Below, in pieces: positions 1-8,607 of a stretch of 64,000 bases of DNA; the stretch's first letter is position 1, and each line of letters starts with the position of its first letter. Position numbers and translations under genes: made by a program. The notes below the pieces were generated by a model that did not search any database, had not been told where the DNA came from, and saw only the letters and a list, made by a program, of their open reading frames with translations. This DNA is from Mycoplasma haemocanis str. Illinois (GTDB taxonomy: Bacteria > Bacillota_I > Bacilli_A > Mycoplasmatales > Mycoplasmoidaceae), in contig NC_016638.1 in the NCBI RefSeq assembly GCF_000238995.1, positions 434,001 to 498,000 on the forward strand, written 5' to 3'.

Positions 1-166
1 GGAGAAGATAAGAATTCCGGTTCCATCTTTGGAAATTCAAGAAGGAATTGTAGAAACTCTAGATAAGTTCAGGGAGATAGAAAGGGAGATCAGCTTAAGG
101 GATAAGCAATATGAATACTATAGAAATTACTTAATTATGGGGCCCAGCGGAGGCAGTAACTTTTAG
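1..166 (+). CDS. hsdS: HsdS specificity subunit, 3' end only (class B)
   Basis: This is the C-terminal part of a type I restriction specificity subunit, cut by the window edge; the readable frame starts at base 2. It shows the class B ending seen in full at 801-1397: a PVPSLE.Q turn, then the helix DKFREIEREISLRDKQYEYY. That helix is the conserved spacer that holds a recognition domain against HsdM. The upstream recognition domain is outside the window. Confidence 0.85.
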   Translation, partial: EKIRIPVPSLEIQEGIVETLDKFREIEREISLRDKQYEYYRNYLIMGPSGGSNF

Positions 167-207
167 ATTTAGGCTTTATAATTTGAGTTCTTAACTTAGA
201 GATTTAG

Positions 208-795
208 GTGGCGAGTATTTTTAAAGAGTACAAATTGGGAGAGGTTTGTAAGATCTGCAGAGGAGTTTCTTTTAAAGGCATTCATTACTTGGAGAGTGGA
301 ACTCCGGTTCTTAAAATTGGAAATATTCAAGATGGTAAAGTAATTAAAGAGAACTTATTTTATTGTGACGAGGGGAGTCACAAGATTGCGGATGAACAGT
401 GAGTTAGATATGGTGATGTGGTCATAACTAACTTGGCCCCTGCGGGAAAGGTAGGTATCAATTTAACGGATATTGAGTTTGTTCTTGGAGGTCATGCTTT
501 TAAGTTGTTGCCTAATCCGGAGATTTTAGATAGAGGATATTTGTATTATTTCTTAGTGAATTTCCCTTCTCAAGTGGAGTCAATGATTACTCTTGGTAAT
601 GTTTCTGTTATTAGTGTGTCATCCATGGAGAGATTTAAAATCTTGATACCTGATTTGGAGACTCAAAGAGATATAGTTAGGAAGTTAGATATATTTAGGG
701 AGCTAAGAGAGGAGCTGAAGATGCGCAAACGACAAGGGATCTATTACAGAAATAAGATTATGCATGACTTGCAAGAATGTGCGTTTACAGATTAG
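208..795 (+). CDS. hsdS: Half-length HsdS, class A
   Basis: Type I DNA methyltransferase/restriction specificity subunit. HsdS binds the target sequence and docks HsdM and HsdR. The 195 residues are one Methylase_S unit: a recognition domain (about 10-140, LGEVCK start, GNIQDGKV, YGDVVITN, KVGINLTD) and one conserved helix (about 155-190, ETQRDIVRKLD, then REELKMRKRQG). Classical HsdS is about 400 aa with two such units, so two of these subunits would be needed to build one full specificity complex. Start GTG at 208; one TGA Trp at 400-402. Only 5 bases separate it from the class B gene at 801. Confidence 0.9.
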
Positions 796-800
796 TAAAG

Positions 801-1397
801 ATGTCTGTTAATTCATTTCTATCAAAAGATAAGGACTTAAAGTATTGTGAGTTAAGGGACGTATGCAAGATATGTGTTGGCATTTCTTTTAAGAGTGGCT
901 CTTACAGAGATAAAGGTTTCCCGCTTGTTAAGGTTAGAAATATACAGGATGGCCAGATAACCTTGAATAACTTGAATTATTGTAATCCTGATGATTATCC
1001 CCACTCTGAGGTCATCAGATATGGAGATGTTGTTATGGCTAAAGACGCCTCTTGTGGAAAGGTAGGGATTAATCTAACTGATAAAGAATTTCTTTTTGAT
1101 AGTCACGTTGTCAAGTTTGTTCCGGATGAGAAATTCCTAACTAGACGTTATCTTTATCACTTCCTATTAAATAAACAAGATGAAATTAAAGAGATGGCGC
1201 GAGGATCTGCTCTTCTCGGAATTAGGAAGTCAGAGTTAGAAAGATTTAGAATTCCTGTTCCTTCCTTGGAGGTTCAGGAAAAGATCTCTAGTACTCTGGA
1301 TAAATTTAGAGAGATAGAAAGAGAGATAAATCTAAGGGATAAACAGTACGAATACTACAGAAATTATTTGATTACAGGCTCTCGAAGCAGTCAGTAG
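801..1397 (+). CDS. hsdS: Half-length HsdS, class B
   Basis: Single-domain specificity subunit of 198 aa. The recognition domain carries ELRDVCKICVG, KVRNIQDGQI and YGDVVMAKD; the helix reads EVQEKISSTLDKF, then EREINLRDKQYEYY. The start was set at ATG 801 because the class B paralogue at 2013 begins at the same place (MSxxSFL). An ATG at 777 would overlap the previous gene. With 208-795 it forms a class A/B pair that could together recognise a two-part target. Confidence 0.9.
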   Translation: MSVNSFLSKDKDLKYCELRDVCKICVGISFKSGSYRDKGFPLVKVRNIQDGQITLNNLNYCNPDDYPHSEVIRYGDVVMAKDASCGKVGINLTDKEFLFDSHVVKFVPDEKFLTRRYLYHFLLNKQDEIKEMARGSALLGIRKSELERFRIPVPSLEVQEKISSTLDKFREIEREINLRDKQYEYYRNYLITGSRSSQ

Positions 1398-1403
1398 GGG
1401 GGG
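1397..1403 (+). repeat. Run of 7 G between two hsdS genes
   Basis: Seven consecutive G in AT-rich DNA, starting with the last base of the preceding stop codon and lying 17 bases before the TTG start at 1420. Homopolymeric G tracts are common slip sites. Here it would change only the spacing upstream of the start, not a reading frame. Confidence 0.5.
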
Positions 1404-1419
1404 TTTATTTTAGGTTCTT

Positions 1420-2010
1420 TTGGAGAATATTAAAGAATATAGCTTGGGAGATATTTGCGTGGTGCGTAAAGGTCTTTCTTTCAAAGAATCACATTATTTA
1501 GAAAGCGGAACTCCCGTTCTTAAGAAAGGAAATATAAAAGTTGGTAAGGTAAATAATGAGAGTCTGTTCTATTGTGATGAAAGGAATCACAAGGTTTTAG
1601 ATACACATAGAGTCAGGTATGGTGATGTCGTCATAACCAATTTAGATCCCCAAGCCGGAAGGGTTGGAATTAATTTAACGGATACAGAATTCATATTGTG
1701 CGGGGAAGTTTTCAAGTTGGAGCCTAATCCAAGGATTTTAGATAGAAAGTACTTGTATTATTTCTTAGTAAATTTCCCCCATAAGATAGAACAACTGCTA
1801 ACTTCTTCAAATGTTGTTAGGCTTCGTGCGTCTTCCATTGAGAAATTTAAAATAAGGGTGCCGGATTTAGAAACTCAAAGGAACATAGTCAAACAGTTGG
1901 ATACATTTCAGGAACTAAGGGAGGAACTGAGGATGCGAAAATCGCAGGGAGTTTATTACAGAGACAAGATTATGCGATATTTACAGGATTGTTCATCTGC
2001 TAAGAAGTAG
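1420..2010 (+). CDS. hsdS: Half-length HsdS, class A
   Basis: A 196-aa specificity half-subunit. Its recognition domain differs from the class A gene at 208 in several stretches (GNIKVGKVNNES; LDPQAGRVGINL), suggesting a different target, while the C-terminal helix (LETQRNIVKQLDTF, then MRKSQGVYYRDK) is conserved. Start TTG at 1420, chosen by alignment to the other class A N-termini (xxFKEYxLGE). Two bases separate it from the class B gene at 2013. Confidence 0.88.
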   Translation: MENIKEYSLGDICVVRKGLSFKESHYLESGTPVLKKGNIKVGKVNNESLFYCDERNHKVLDTHRVRYGDVVITNLDPQAGRVGINLTDTEFILCGEVFKLEPNPRILDRKYLYYFLVNFPHKIEQLLTSSNVVRLRASSIEKFKIRVPDLETQRNIVKQLDTFQELREELRMRKSQGVYYRDKIMRYLQDCSSAKK

Positions 2011-2012
2011 TT

Positions 2013-2621
2013 ATGTCTTTTAAATCGTTTCTTGCTGAGGGAGAAAGTGTGAAACATCTTGAATTAGGGGATGTGTGCAAGATCAGTACTGGAAAGCATT
2101 TCAAGGATTATTCATTTACCAATTTAGGAATGCCGATCATAAAGGCTGGCAATATAAAAGATGGATATGTGAGTGATACTAATCTCACTTATTGTGATCC
2201 CAAGGATCATGTAGGGACTGATACTGTCAAATATGGAGATATTGTGGTTGTTAAATATGGGAGTATAGGAGTTGTTGGAATAAATCTCCTAGACCAAGAA
2301 TTCTTTTATGGAATTCAGATATTTAAACTTGCCGCAAACAAGTCGATCATTCATGAAAAGTATCTTTATCACTTCTTATTAAGTCGTCAAGAGGAAATTA
2401 AAGGCTTAGTTCGAGGATCAACGATACCCGGAATTCGAAAATCAGAATTAGAAAAGATAAGGATTCCAATTCCCTCTTTGGAAGTTCAGGAGAAGGTTGC
2501 AAATACTTTAGATAAATTTAGGGAGATCGAAAGGGAGATCGAAAGGGAGATAAGTCTTCGTGATAAGCAATATGAGTACTACAGAAACCATCTAATTATG
2601 AGTTCTCACGACAGAAAGTAG
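2013..2621 (+). CDS. hsdS: Half-length HsdS, class B, lengthened spacer helix
   Basis: A 202-aa class B specificity half-subunit. The start MSFKSFL, LELGDVCKIS and the tail RDKQYEYYRN are typical, but the recognition domain (GKHFKDYSFTN; VVVKYGSIGVVG) is distinct. The C-terminal helix contains REIE twice in tandem (12-bp duplication at 2523) where the copies at 801 and 6783 have it once, adding about one helical turn. ATG at 2013 has no Shine-Dalgarno sequence. Last gene before hsdM. Confidence 0.9.
   Translation: MSFKSFLAEGESVKHLELGDVCKISTGKHFKDYSFTNLGMPIIKAGNIKDGYVSDTNLTYCDPKDHVGTDTVKYGDIVVVKYGSIGVVGINLLDQEFFYGIQIFKLAANKSIIHEKYLYHFLLSRQEEIKGLVRGSTIPGIRKSELEKIRIPIPSLEVQEKVANTLDKFREIEREIEREISLRDKQYEYYRNHLIMSSHDRK
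2523..2552 (+). repeat. 12-bp tandem repeat in hsdS spacer helix
   Basis: The unit gagatcgaaagg occurs twice (2523-2534, 2535-2546), followed by a partial third (gagata). It encodes EIER and stays in frame. Class B paralogues at 801 and 6783 have one unit. It sits in the helix after the recognition domain. Confidence 0.9.
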
Positions 2622-2693
2622 TTCTTGAATTTAATTAAGCTTTTAAGTGTCCGCTTTCTTTCTTTCTTCAATAGAAATTAGAATTAAATAGTT

Positions 2694-4235
2694 ATGGTGT
2701 CTAAGGATGTTGCCAATAAGATCTGGTCTGCATGCGATAAACTACGCAGCAACATGGATGGGCCAGAAATGAAAAACTACATCTTACCCATTATGTTCTA
2801 TCGTTTTATATCTGAGAAGATTTCCCAGTATGTAAACGATAATTTTGAAAAGGAAGATGCAGATTATTCTTTGTGGGAATCTGACAAAGCCAAAAAGATA
2901 AAGAACTCTTTAGTAAAGGGATTGGGCTGTTCTTTATTGCCTATCCATTTATTTCAAAATCTTAAAAAAGACATAGATGGCGATCTGAAAGAAGGAATTT
3001 TGGATTTGGGGAAGAAATTAAGCGAGGCTTTTGCTTATCTGGAAGAGTCATCTTTAAATACGTCTAGTGCCTCTAATTTCAGAGACTTGTTGGTTAATAC
3101 TAATTGGAATGATGTTAAATTGGGAGGCACCCTAATCAAGAGGAATGAGATTATTGCAGATCTAGTGAACATTGTTAACGAGATGGAATTTGGCAAGGAT
3201 TATGAAGATAATTTGGGAGATGTTTATGAATTCCTAATTGCTAGGTATGCTTCCAATGGGGGCAAGAAAGGGGGAGAATTTTATACTCCGGCAAGAGTGT
3301 CTGAGCTGCTATCTAGAATAGTTATTTTTGAAAAAGAGAAAGTATCTAAAGTCTATGATCCTACTTGCGGATCAGGTTCTTTGTTGTTGAAGTTTATGAA
3401 GATATACGGAAGAGATAAAAGGGTAAAGATTTATGGACAGGAGAATAACGTAACCACTTATAACTTATGTCGAATGAATATGTTTATTCATGAGATGTCC
3501 TTTAATGACTTTGACATATGCTTGGGAGATACTTTGGAGGAACCATGTTTAACTCATGAAGAGGGTATGTTTGATGTAGTTATTTCTAATCCCCCTTATT
3601 CTTTAAAGTGAAAGAGTGATAACGATAAACGAATAGCTAACGATTCAAGATTTAGAGATCAAGGGGGTTTTGCCCCCAAAGATAAGGCTGATTTCGCCTT
3701 TATACAACATGCTTTAAGTAGGTTAAAAACTGACGGAGTGGCAGCTATAGTGTGCTCTACAGGTATCCTTACTAGAATGGGAAGGGAGGAGAATATACGG
3801 AAATTCTTAATTGAGAATAATTACGTGCATGCTGTTATTCATATGGCCAAGGACTTATTTTATGGAACCGGGATTGAGACAGTTATTTTGGTTTTAAAGA
3901 AGGGAAAGTTGGATGATAGAGTTCTGTTTATAGATGCAACTCAGAAGTTTATAAAGGCTTCTAATAAGAATGATCTTTCTTCAGAAAATGTGGAGGAGAT
4001 TTTAAGGCTTTATAGAGACAGGAAGAGTGAGGAGTTCCTATCTTATCTTGCTTCTAATAAGGAAGTAATAGATAATAAGTATGATCTAGGAGTTAAGGCA
4101 TATGTGAAGCGAAGAATTGAAAAGGAGGAGGTGAATGTTAAGGAGTTGGTTTCAGATATAAAGAAAAGTGTGGAGAAGATAAATTCCTTGAGAACAGAGA
4201 TAGAGGAGATGTTTGATTCAATGTTATCGGAGTAG
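2694..4235 (+). CDS. hsdM: HsdM, type I DNA N6-adenine methyltransferase (copy 1)
   Basis: Modification subunit that transfers a methyl group from S-adenosylmethionine to adenine N6 in the site chosen by HsdS. The 513 aa contain the N-terminal HsdM domain (MDGPEMKNYILPIMFYRF, from about 22), GGKKGGEFYTP just before the catalytic domain, the AdoMet motif DPTCGSGSLLLK (about 222-233), GQENN, and the catalytic NPPYSLKW (about 299-306, where W is a TGA codon at 3609). Starts at ATG 2694 after a 72-base gap and ends 5 bases before the next hsdS. It lies inside the hsdS array, so it is probably co-transcribed with it. A second, diverged copy is at 10246. Confidence 0.95.
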
Positions 4236-4240
4236 TTTGA

Positions 4241-4843
4241 ATGTCGGTTTTCAAAGAGTATCGTTTAGGGGAGATTTGTAAAGTTTGTAGAGGAATTTCA
4301 TTCAAGGACTCCCATTATTTAAAAAGTGGGACTCCAGTTCTTAAGAAGGGAAATATCAAGGGCGGTAACGTAGTCAAGGAGAATTTGTTTTATTGTGATG
4401 AAACGAATCATAAAATCTCCGATTCTCTTAGAGTTAGATATGAAGACGTTGTAATAACTAACTCTGCACCCCACCCAGGAAGGATTGCCATTAATTTAAC
4501 AGACTTTGAATTTATATTGAGTGCACATGTTTTTAAGTTGGATCCTAATCCCGAAGTCTTGGATAGAAAGTATTTGTATTACTTTCTTATGAATTCTCCC
4601 CAGCAGGCAGAACGGATGATCACTGTTAAGAATGTTTCTGCTATCAATGTGTCTTCTGTTGAGAACTTTGAGATTCTAGTTCCAGATTTGGAGACTCAGA
4701 GAAGTATAGTTCGGAAGTTGGATACATTTCAGGAGCTAAGAGAGGAGCTAAGAGAGGAGCTGAAGATGCGAAAGAGACAAGGTGCTTACTATAGAGATAA
4801 GATTATGGGTGAATTACAAGGGTTGGTGTCAGAGGTAAAATAG
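4241..4843 (+). CDS. hsdS: Half-length HsdS, class A, lengthened spacer helix
   Basis: A 200-aa specificity half-subunit starting MSVFKEYRLGEICK. The recognition domain has GNIKGGNVVKEN, YEDVVITNS and PHPGRIAINLTD. The helix reads QELREELREELKMRKRQG: the unit REEL is doubled (repeat at 4733) relative to the class A genes at 208 and 6162. Start ATG at 4241, 5 bases after hsdM. Confidence 0.9.
   Translation: MSVFKEYRLGEICKVCRGISFKDSHYLKSGTPVLKKGNIKGGNVVKENLFYCDETNHKISDSLRVRYEDVVITNSAPHPGRIAINLTDFEFILSAHVFKLDPNPEVLDRKYLYYFLMNSPQQAERMITVKNVSAINVSSVENFEILVPDLETQRSIVRKLDTFQELREELREELKMRKRQGAYYRDKIMGELQGLVSEVK
4733..4761 (+). repeat. 12-bp tandem repeat in hsdS spacer helix
   Basis: The unit gagctaagagag occurs twice (4733-4744, 4745-4756), then the partial gagct. 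It encodes ELRE and stays in frame. The corresponding position in the genes at 208 and 6162 has a single copy. Confidence 0.88.
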
Positions 4844-4845
4844 AG

Positions 4846-5448
4846 TTGTCGTTCCAGTTATCGCTTGAGAAAATTAAAGATGTAAAGTACCTTCCTCTTG
4901 GGGACGTATGTAAAATCTGTATAGGGATAAATATTCCTTGAAGTTTACAAGGGGATAGTGGGCTTCCAATTGTCAAATCTGAGAATATACGAAACGGCAG
5001 AATAGTTACAGGCAATTTAAATTATTGCAACCGGGAGAATTATCCAGATGCTGAGGTTATCAAATATGGAGATGTCGTTATGATTCGCAAAGGGAGAGTT
5101 GGAGAAGTCTGGATAAATCTTACAGATAGAGAGTTCTTTTTTAACGAAAAACTTTTTAAATTTACTGCAAATAAAGACATTTTATCTTCCAGATATCTTT
5201 ATTGTTTTTTCCTAAGTCTTTCGAAAAGAATACCAATGCACGTGGTTTCAGGAGTCAAAAAAATTCGAAAATCAGATTTAGAGAGGTTGCTAATTCCCAT
5301 CCCTTCCTTGAAGGATCAAGAAATGATTGTAAAAGACTTAGATAGATTTTGTGAGAATAGGTGTCGTGAATTCTGTGAGGGTTATTTTGCTACCACAACT
5401 CACAACGAATTATTGCTCCCAGAATTAAATCTGTTTTTAAGTATTTAA
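4846..5448 (+). CDS. hsdS: Half-length HsdS, class B, divergent C-terminus
   Basis: A 200-aa specificity half-subunit from TTG 4846 (MSFQLSL, PLGDVCKICIG), with a TGA Trp in the recognition domain. Typical class B pieces are NLNYCNREN, YGDVVMIRKG and RKSDLERLLIPIPSL. After the turn the sequence leaves the family: instead of the LRDKQYEYYRN tail it ends in RCREFCEGYFATTTHNELLL. A frameshift or recombination may have replaced the end of the spacer helix, so docking to HsdM may be impaired. Two bases after the class A gene at 4241. Confidence 0.8.
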
Positions 5449-5536
5449 AGTCTCTTCTTGGTTTGTAAATTTGAAAGCTTACAAATCTTCTGACATTTAT
5501 CTTGTAGTAGAATTTTGATTAGCAGAGAACTAAGTC

Positions 5537-6109
5537 ATGTCCTTTAAACAATTACTTTTGGAAGATAAGGATTTAAAGTTCTTTAAGTTAGGAGATGTTT
5601 GTTCCGTGTATACGGGAGTAGATTTCAAGAGTCACTTTTATAGAGATAGTGGTTTCCCTATTATTAAGGTTAGGAATATACAAGATGGACAGATAATCAC
5701 AGATAGCTTAAATTACTGCGATCCGGATAATCATCCTGATGCGATGTTTATCAAATATGGAGATGTTGTGATGGCTAGAGCAGGTTCTTCTGGAAAGATA
5801 GGTATTAATCTATTGGATCAAGAATTCTTTTTTGATGGTAACTTGTTTAAATTTGTGCCTCAGGAGGATGTTTTAATGCGAAGGTATCTTTATCATTTCT
5901 TATTAAGTCAACAAGAGAAAATTCAAAGCTTAGTTAAGGGATCAACCATTCCTGTAATTCGTAAGTCGGCATTAGAGAAATTGAGAATACCAGTTCCTTC
6001 TTTGAGAGTTCAAGAAAGAATTGCTCAAACCCTAGATAAATTTCAAGAGTTAAGACAAGAGTTACTCTTACGTAAGAAGCAACATGGCTATTACAGAAAT
6101 CAAATATGA
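5537..6109 (+). CDS. hsdS: Half-length HsdS, class B-like head with RKKQHGYYRN tail
   Basis: A 190-aa half-subunit. The N-terminal recognition domain is class B (MSFKQLL, FKLGDVCSVYTGVDF, IIKVRNIQDGQI). The end of the helix differs from other class B genes: QELRQELLLRKKQHGYYRNQ. The 12-bp unit caagagttaaga (ELRQ codons) is present once at 6044, then in partial form. The same tail, with more units, occurs at 7960-8568, and the DNA stays nearly identical past both stop codons, pointing to recombination between them. Confidence 0.9.
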   Translation: MSFKQLLLEDKDLKFFKLGDVCSVYTGVDFKSHFYRDSGFPIIKVRNIQDGQIITDSLNYCDPDNHPDAMFIKYGDVVMARAGSSGKIGINLLDQEFFFDGNLFKFVPQEDVLMRRYLYHFLLSQQEKIQSLVKGSTIPVIRKSALEKLRIPVPSLRVQERIAQTLDKFQELRQELLLRKKQHGYYRNQI

Positions 6110-6161
6110 GAACCTTTACTTGGTAATTTGACAGAGTAGGTGATTGTAAGATAATCTCATT

Positions 6162-6749
6162 ATGAAAAATACCTTTAAAGAATACCGCCTAGGGGAGATA
6201 TGCAAGATTCATAAGGGCCTTTCTTTTAAGAGTATTCATTATTTAAAAAGCGGTACACCTGTTCTTAAGATAGGGAATATTGATGGTGGAAAGGTAATTA
6301 GAGGGAATTTGTTTTATTGTGATGAAAAGGGTCACAGGGTTTTAGACATACACAGAGTTAGGTATGAGGATGTTGTTATGACTAACTTGGCTCCAGCGGG
6401 GAAGGTTGGTATTAATTTGACGGATATTGAATTTATACTTGGTGGGGAGGTTTTCAAGTTTGAGCCTAATCCTGAGATTTTAGATAGGAGGTATTTGTAC
6501 TACTTTCTGATGAATTCCCCTAGCCAAATAGAGCAGATGCTTACTTCAGCTAATGTTGTTCGCATCCATATATCTTCTGTGGAGAAATTTAAAATATTAG
6601 TTCCTAATTTGGAGACTCAGAGAAGCATAGTTAAGAAGTTAGATATATTTAGGGAGCTAAGAGAGGAGCTAAAGATGCGAAAGAGACAAGGTGCTTACTA
6701 TAGAGATAAGATTATGGGTGAATTACAAGAGTATGTGTCATCGAAATAG
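6162..6749 (+). CDS. hsdS: Half-length HsdS, class A
   Basis: A 195-aa specificity half-subunit (MKNTFKEYRLGEICK, GNIDGGKVIRGN, YEDVVMTNLAPAGKVGINLT). The C-terminal third (RELREELKMRKRQGAYYRDK) is nearly the same as in the gene at 4241, including the DNA, but with one rather than two REEL units. Start ATG 6162; no Shine-Dalgarno sequence. Confidence 0.9.
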   Translation: MKNTFKEYRLGEICKIHKGLSFKSIHYLKSGTPVLKIGNIDGGKVIRGNLFYCDEKGHRVLDIHRVRYEDVVMTNLAPAGKVGINLTDIEFILGGEVFKFEPNPEILDRRYLYYFLMNSPSQIEQMLTSANVVRIHISSVEKFKILVPNLETQRSIVKKLDIFRELREELKMRKRQGAYYRDKIMGELQEYVSSK

Positions 6750-6782
6750 AATTGACGTCATTTCTTCTTTAGAATTTAGTTT

Positions 6783-7379
6783 GTGTTTAGGGATCTTTTA
6801 AAAGGAGAGGTTAGGGAATATTCATTGGGGGATATTTGTGAAGTACAGAACGGCTATAGCTTTGCTAGTGGTAAGTATAGGGATTCGGGGTATCCCATCA
6901 TTAGAATAGGAAATGTTCATGATGTTGGGATACAAGAAGATGACTTGATCTATTTCAGAGATGAGGATTACAAGGAAGACTTAAGTAGATTTATTGTTGA
7001 GCCCAAAGACTTGATAATAACTGCTAGAGGTAGTTGTGGTAAGGTAGCTTTAAATCAAACAGATAGAAGATTCTATCTGAATCAAGGAGTTTGACGATTG
7101 GATCCAAATCCTGAATTCTTGGATAAAGAATACCTCTTTCACTTTCTATTAGATTTCAACTTTGATTCTATGGCAGTTAAAGGAATTATTCCTCGTTTAA
7201 ATGTCAATCAATTTAAGAAGTTAAAGATACCTGTTCCCTCACTATCTACACAACAAGCGATAGTTTCTAGATTGAATAAATTTAGGGAGATCGAAAGGGA
7301 GATAAATCTAAGGGACAAGCAGTATGAATATTACAGGAACTATTTGATTAGTGGGGGAACACAAGAGACCTCTTTTTAA
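6783..7379 (+). CDS. hsdS: Half-length HsdS, class C head with class B tail
   Basis: A 198-aa half-subunit from GTG 6783 (MFRDLLKGEVREYSLGD). The recognition domain is class C: CEVQNGYSF, IIRIGNVHD, NQTDRRFYLNQGVWRLDP (the W is a TGA at 7092). The spacer helix ends with the class B sequence EREINLRDKQYEYYRNYL. The join of a C head to a B tail argues that head and tail segments have been exchanged within the array. Confidence 0.88.
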
Positions 7380-7384
7380 AGAAT

Positions 7385-7957
7385 ATGAAGCAGTATCTTC
7401 TGGGCGACATATGCAAGGTACACATTGGCGCTAACTTTAAAGATTCTGACTACAAGAAATCTGGCATCCCAGTCTTAAAGTCGTCTGGAGTGAATGGAGG
7501 CCTTATTTCTAAGGATGTAGTTTTTTATTGCGATCCTGAAAAGGCATTGAATGAGAGTTTAGTAAGTTTTGGAGATATCGTAATTACAGGAGGCGCTTCT
7601 TCAGGAAAGGTGGGAATAAATTTGACCAATATAGATTATCTTCCTACGTCCAAAATTTTTAAATTGGAGCCCGATCCTTCAATAGTTAGTAAGAAGTACC
7701 TATATTACTTTCTTTTGAATTCTTCTAGGGAAATAAATAGTCATATTACGTTCGGAAATACAACCAATCTTTATAAGTCTTCCCTACTTAAAATAAGGGT
7801 ATTTATTCCAGATTTGAAAACTCAAGATAGGGTAGTTAGGTATTTAGATAAATTTAGAGAGCTAAGAGAGGAGCTAAGGTTGCGTAGACGTCAGGGAGTC
7901 TATTATAGGAATAAGATTATGAGTGACTTGCAGGAATGTGCTTTGACAAAGGAGTAG
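7385..7957 (+). CDS. hsdS: Half-length HsdS, class A-like
   Basis: A 190-aa half-subunit starting MKQYLLGDICKVHIG. The recognition domain is the most distant of class A (SSGVNGGLISKD, FGDIVITGGASSG, YLPTSKIFKLEPDP), so it may read another sequence. The helix RELREELRLRRRQGVYYRNK is class A. ATG 7385; followed after 2 bases by the class B gene at 7960. Confidence 0.9.
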   Translation: MKQYLLGDICKVHIGANFKDSDYKKSGIPVLKSSGVNGGLISKDVVFYCDPEKALNESLVSFGDIVITGGASSGKVGINLTNIDYLPTSKIFKLEPDPSIVSKKYLYYFLLNSSREINSHITFGNTTNLYKSSLLKIRVFIPDLKTQDRVVRYLDKFRELREELRLRRRQGVYYRNKIMSDLQECALTKE

Positions 7958-7959
7958 CT

Positions 7960-8568
7960 ATGTCTTTTAAAGTCGTTTTTACTGATGGAGAGAATGTGAG
8001 ACATCTTGAGTTAAAGGATGTGTGTGAAATACGGCTAGGAATTAGTTTTAAAAACAGCTTTTATAGAGACAGTGGCTTTCCTATTATTAAAACAAGCAAT
8101 ATACAGGGTGGGCTGTTAACCACAGATAACTTAAAGTATTGCAATCCGAATAATCATCCGGATGCTGATGTTATCAAATATGGAGATGTTGTTATGGCTA
8201 AAGATGGTTCGTGCGGAAAAGTGGGAATTAATTTAACTAACCAAGAATTCTTCTTTGATAGTCATGTTGCTAAGTTTGTTCCGAATGAAAAGATTATTTC
8301 TGGTAAGTATCTTTATCATTGTTTATTAAATTTTCAAGAGGAAATTGAAGAGATGGCTAGGGGATCTACGATCCATGGCATCCGAAAATCTGAGTTAGGA
8401 AAGTTGAAGATTCCCGTTCCATCTTTGAAAACTCAGACAAAGATTACAGAAACTCTAGATAAATTTCAAGAGTTAAGACAAGAGTTAAGACAAGAGTTAA
8501 GACAAGAGTTAAGACAAGAGTTACTCTTACGTAAGAAGCAACATGGCTATTACAGAAATCAAATATGA
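7960..8568 (+). CDS. hsdS: Half-length HsdS, class B head, four-unit spacer repeat
   Basis: A 202-aa half-subunit. The start was placed at ATG 7960 (MSFKVVF), matching class B starts at 2013 and 5537, rather than the upstream ATG 7936 that overlaps the previous gene. The recognition domain has KTSNIQGGLLTTDN and YGDVVMAKDGSCGK. The helix contains RQEL four times in a row followed by LLRKKQHGYYRNQ, caused by a 12-bp tandem repeat. Each unit adds about 6 angstroms of helix, so the spacing between recognition domains should differ from that of the one-unit paralogue at 5537. Confidence 0.9.
   Translation: MSFKVVFTDGENVRHLELKDVCEIRLGISFKNSFYRDSGFPIIKTSNIQGGLLTTDNLKYCNPNNHPDADVIKYGDVVMAKDGSCGKVGINLTNQEFFFDSHVAKFVPNEKIISGKYLYHCLLNFQEEIEEMARGSTIHGIRKSELGKLKIPVPSLKTQTKITETLDKFQELRQELRQELRQELRQELLLRKKQHGYYRNQI
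8467..8523 (+). repeat. 12-bp tandem repeat, 4 full copies plus partial, in hsdS
   Basis: The unit caagagttaaga is repeated exactly at 8467, 8479, 8491 and 8503, followed by caagagtta. Copy number changes keep the frame and lengthen or shorten the spacer helix by four residues per unit. The paralogue at 5537-6109 has one full copy plus the same partial. Confidence 0.95.
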
Positions 8569-8607
8569 GAACCTTTACTTGGTAATTTAACAGAGTAGGA
8601 TTTGACT

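Noticed and set aside
400-402. Apparent stop codons (TGA) splitting hsdS, hsdM, protease and paralogue genes
   Set aside because: Protein similarity continues across every such TGA and the position is usually a conserved Trp (for example NPPYSLKW, KWC), so they are Trp codons, not pseudogene stops.
4803-5015. Minus-strand 70-codon frame
   Set aside because: Antisense to two hsdS genes that are complete once TGA is read as Trp.
8467-8523. CRISPR-like array
   Set aside because: The repeat units are directly adjacent, 12 bases long and coding in frame; no spacers.
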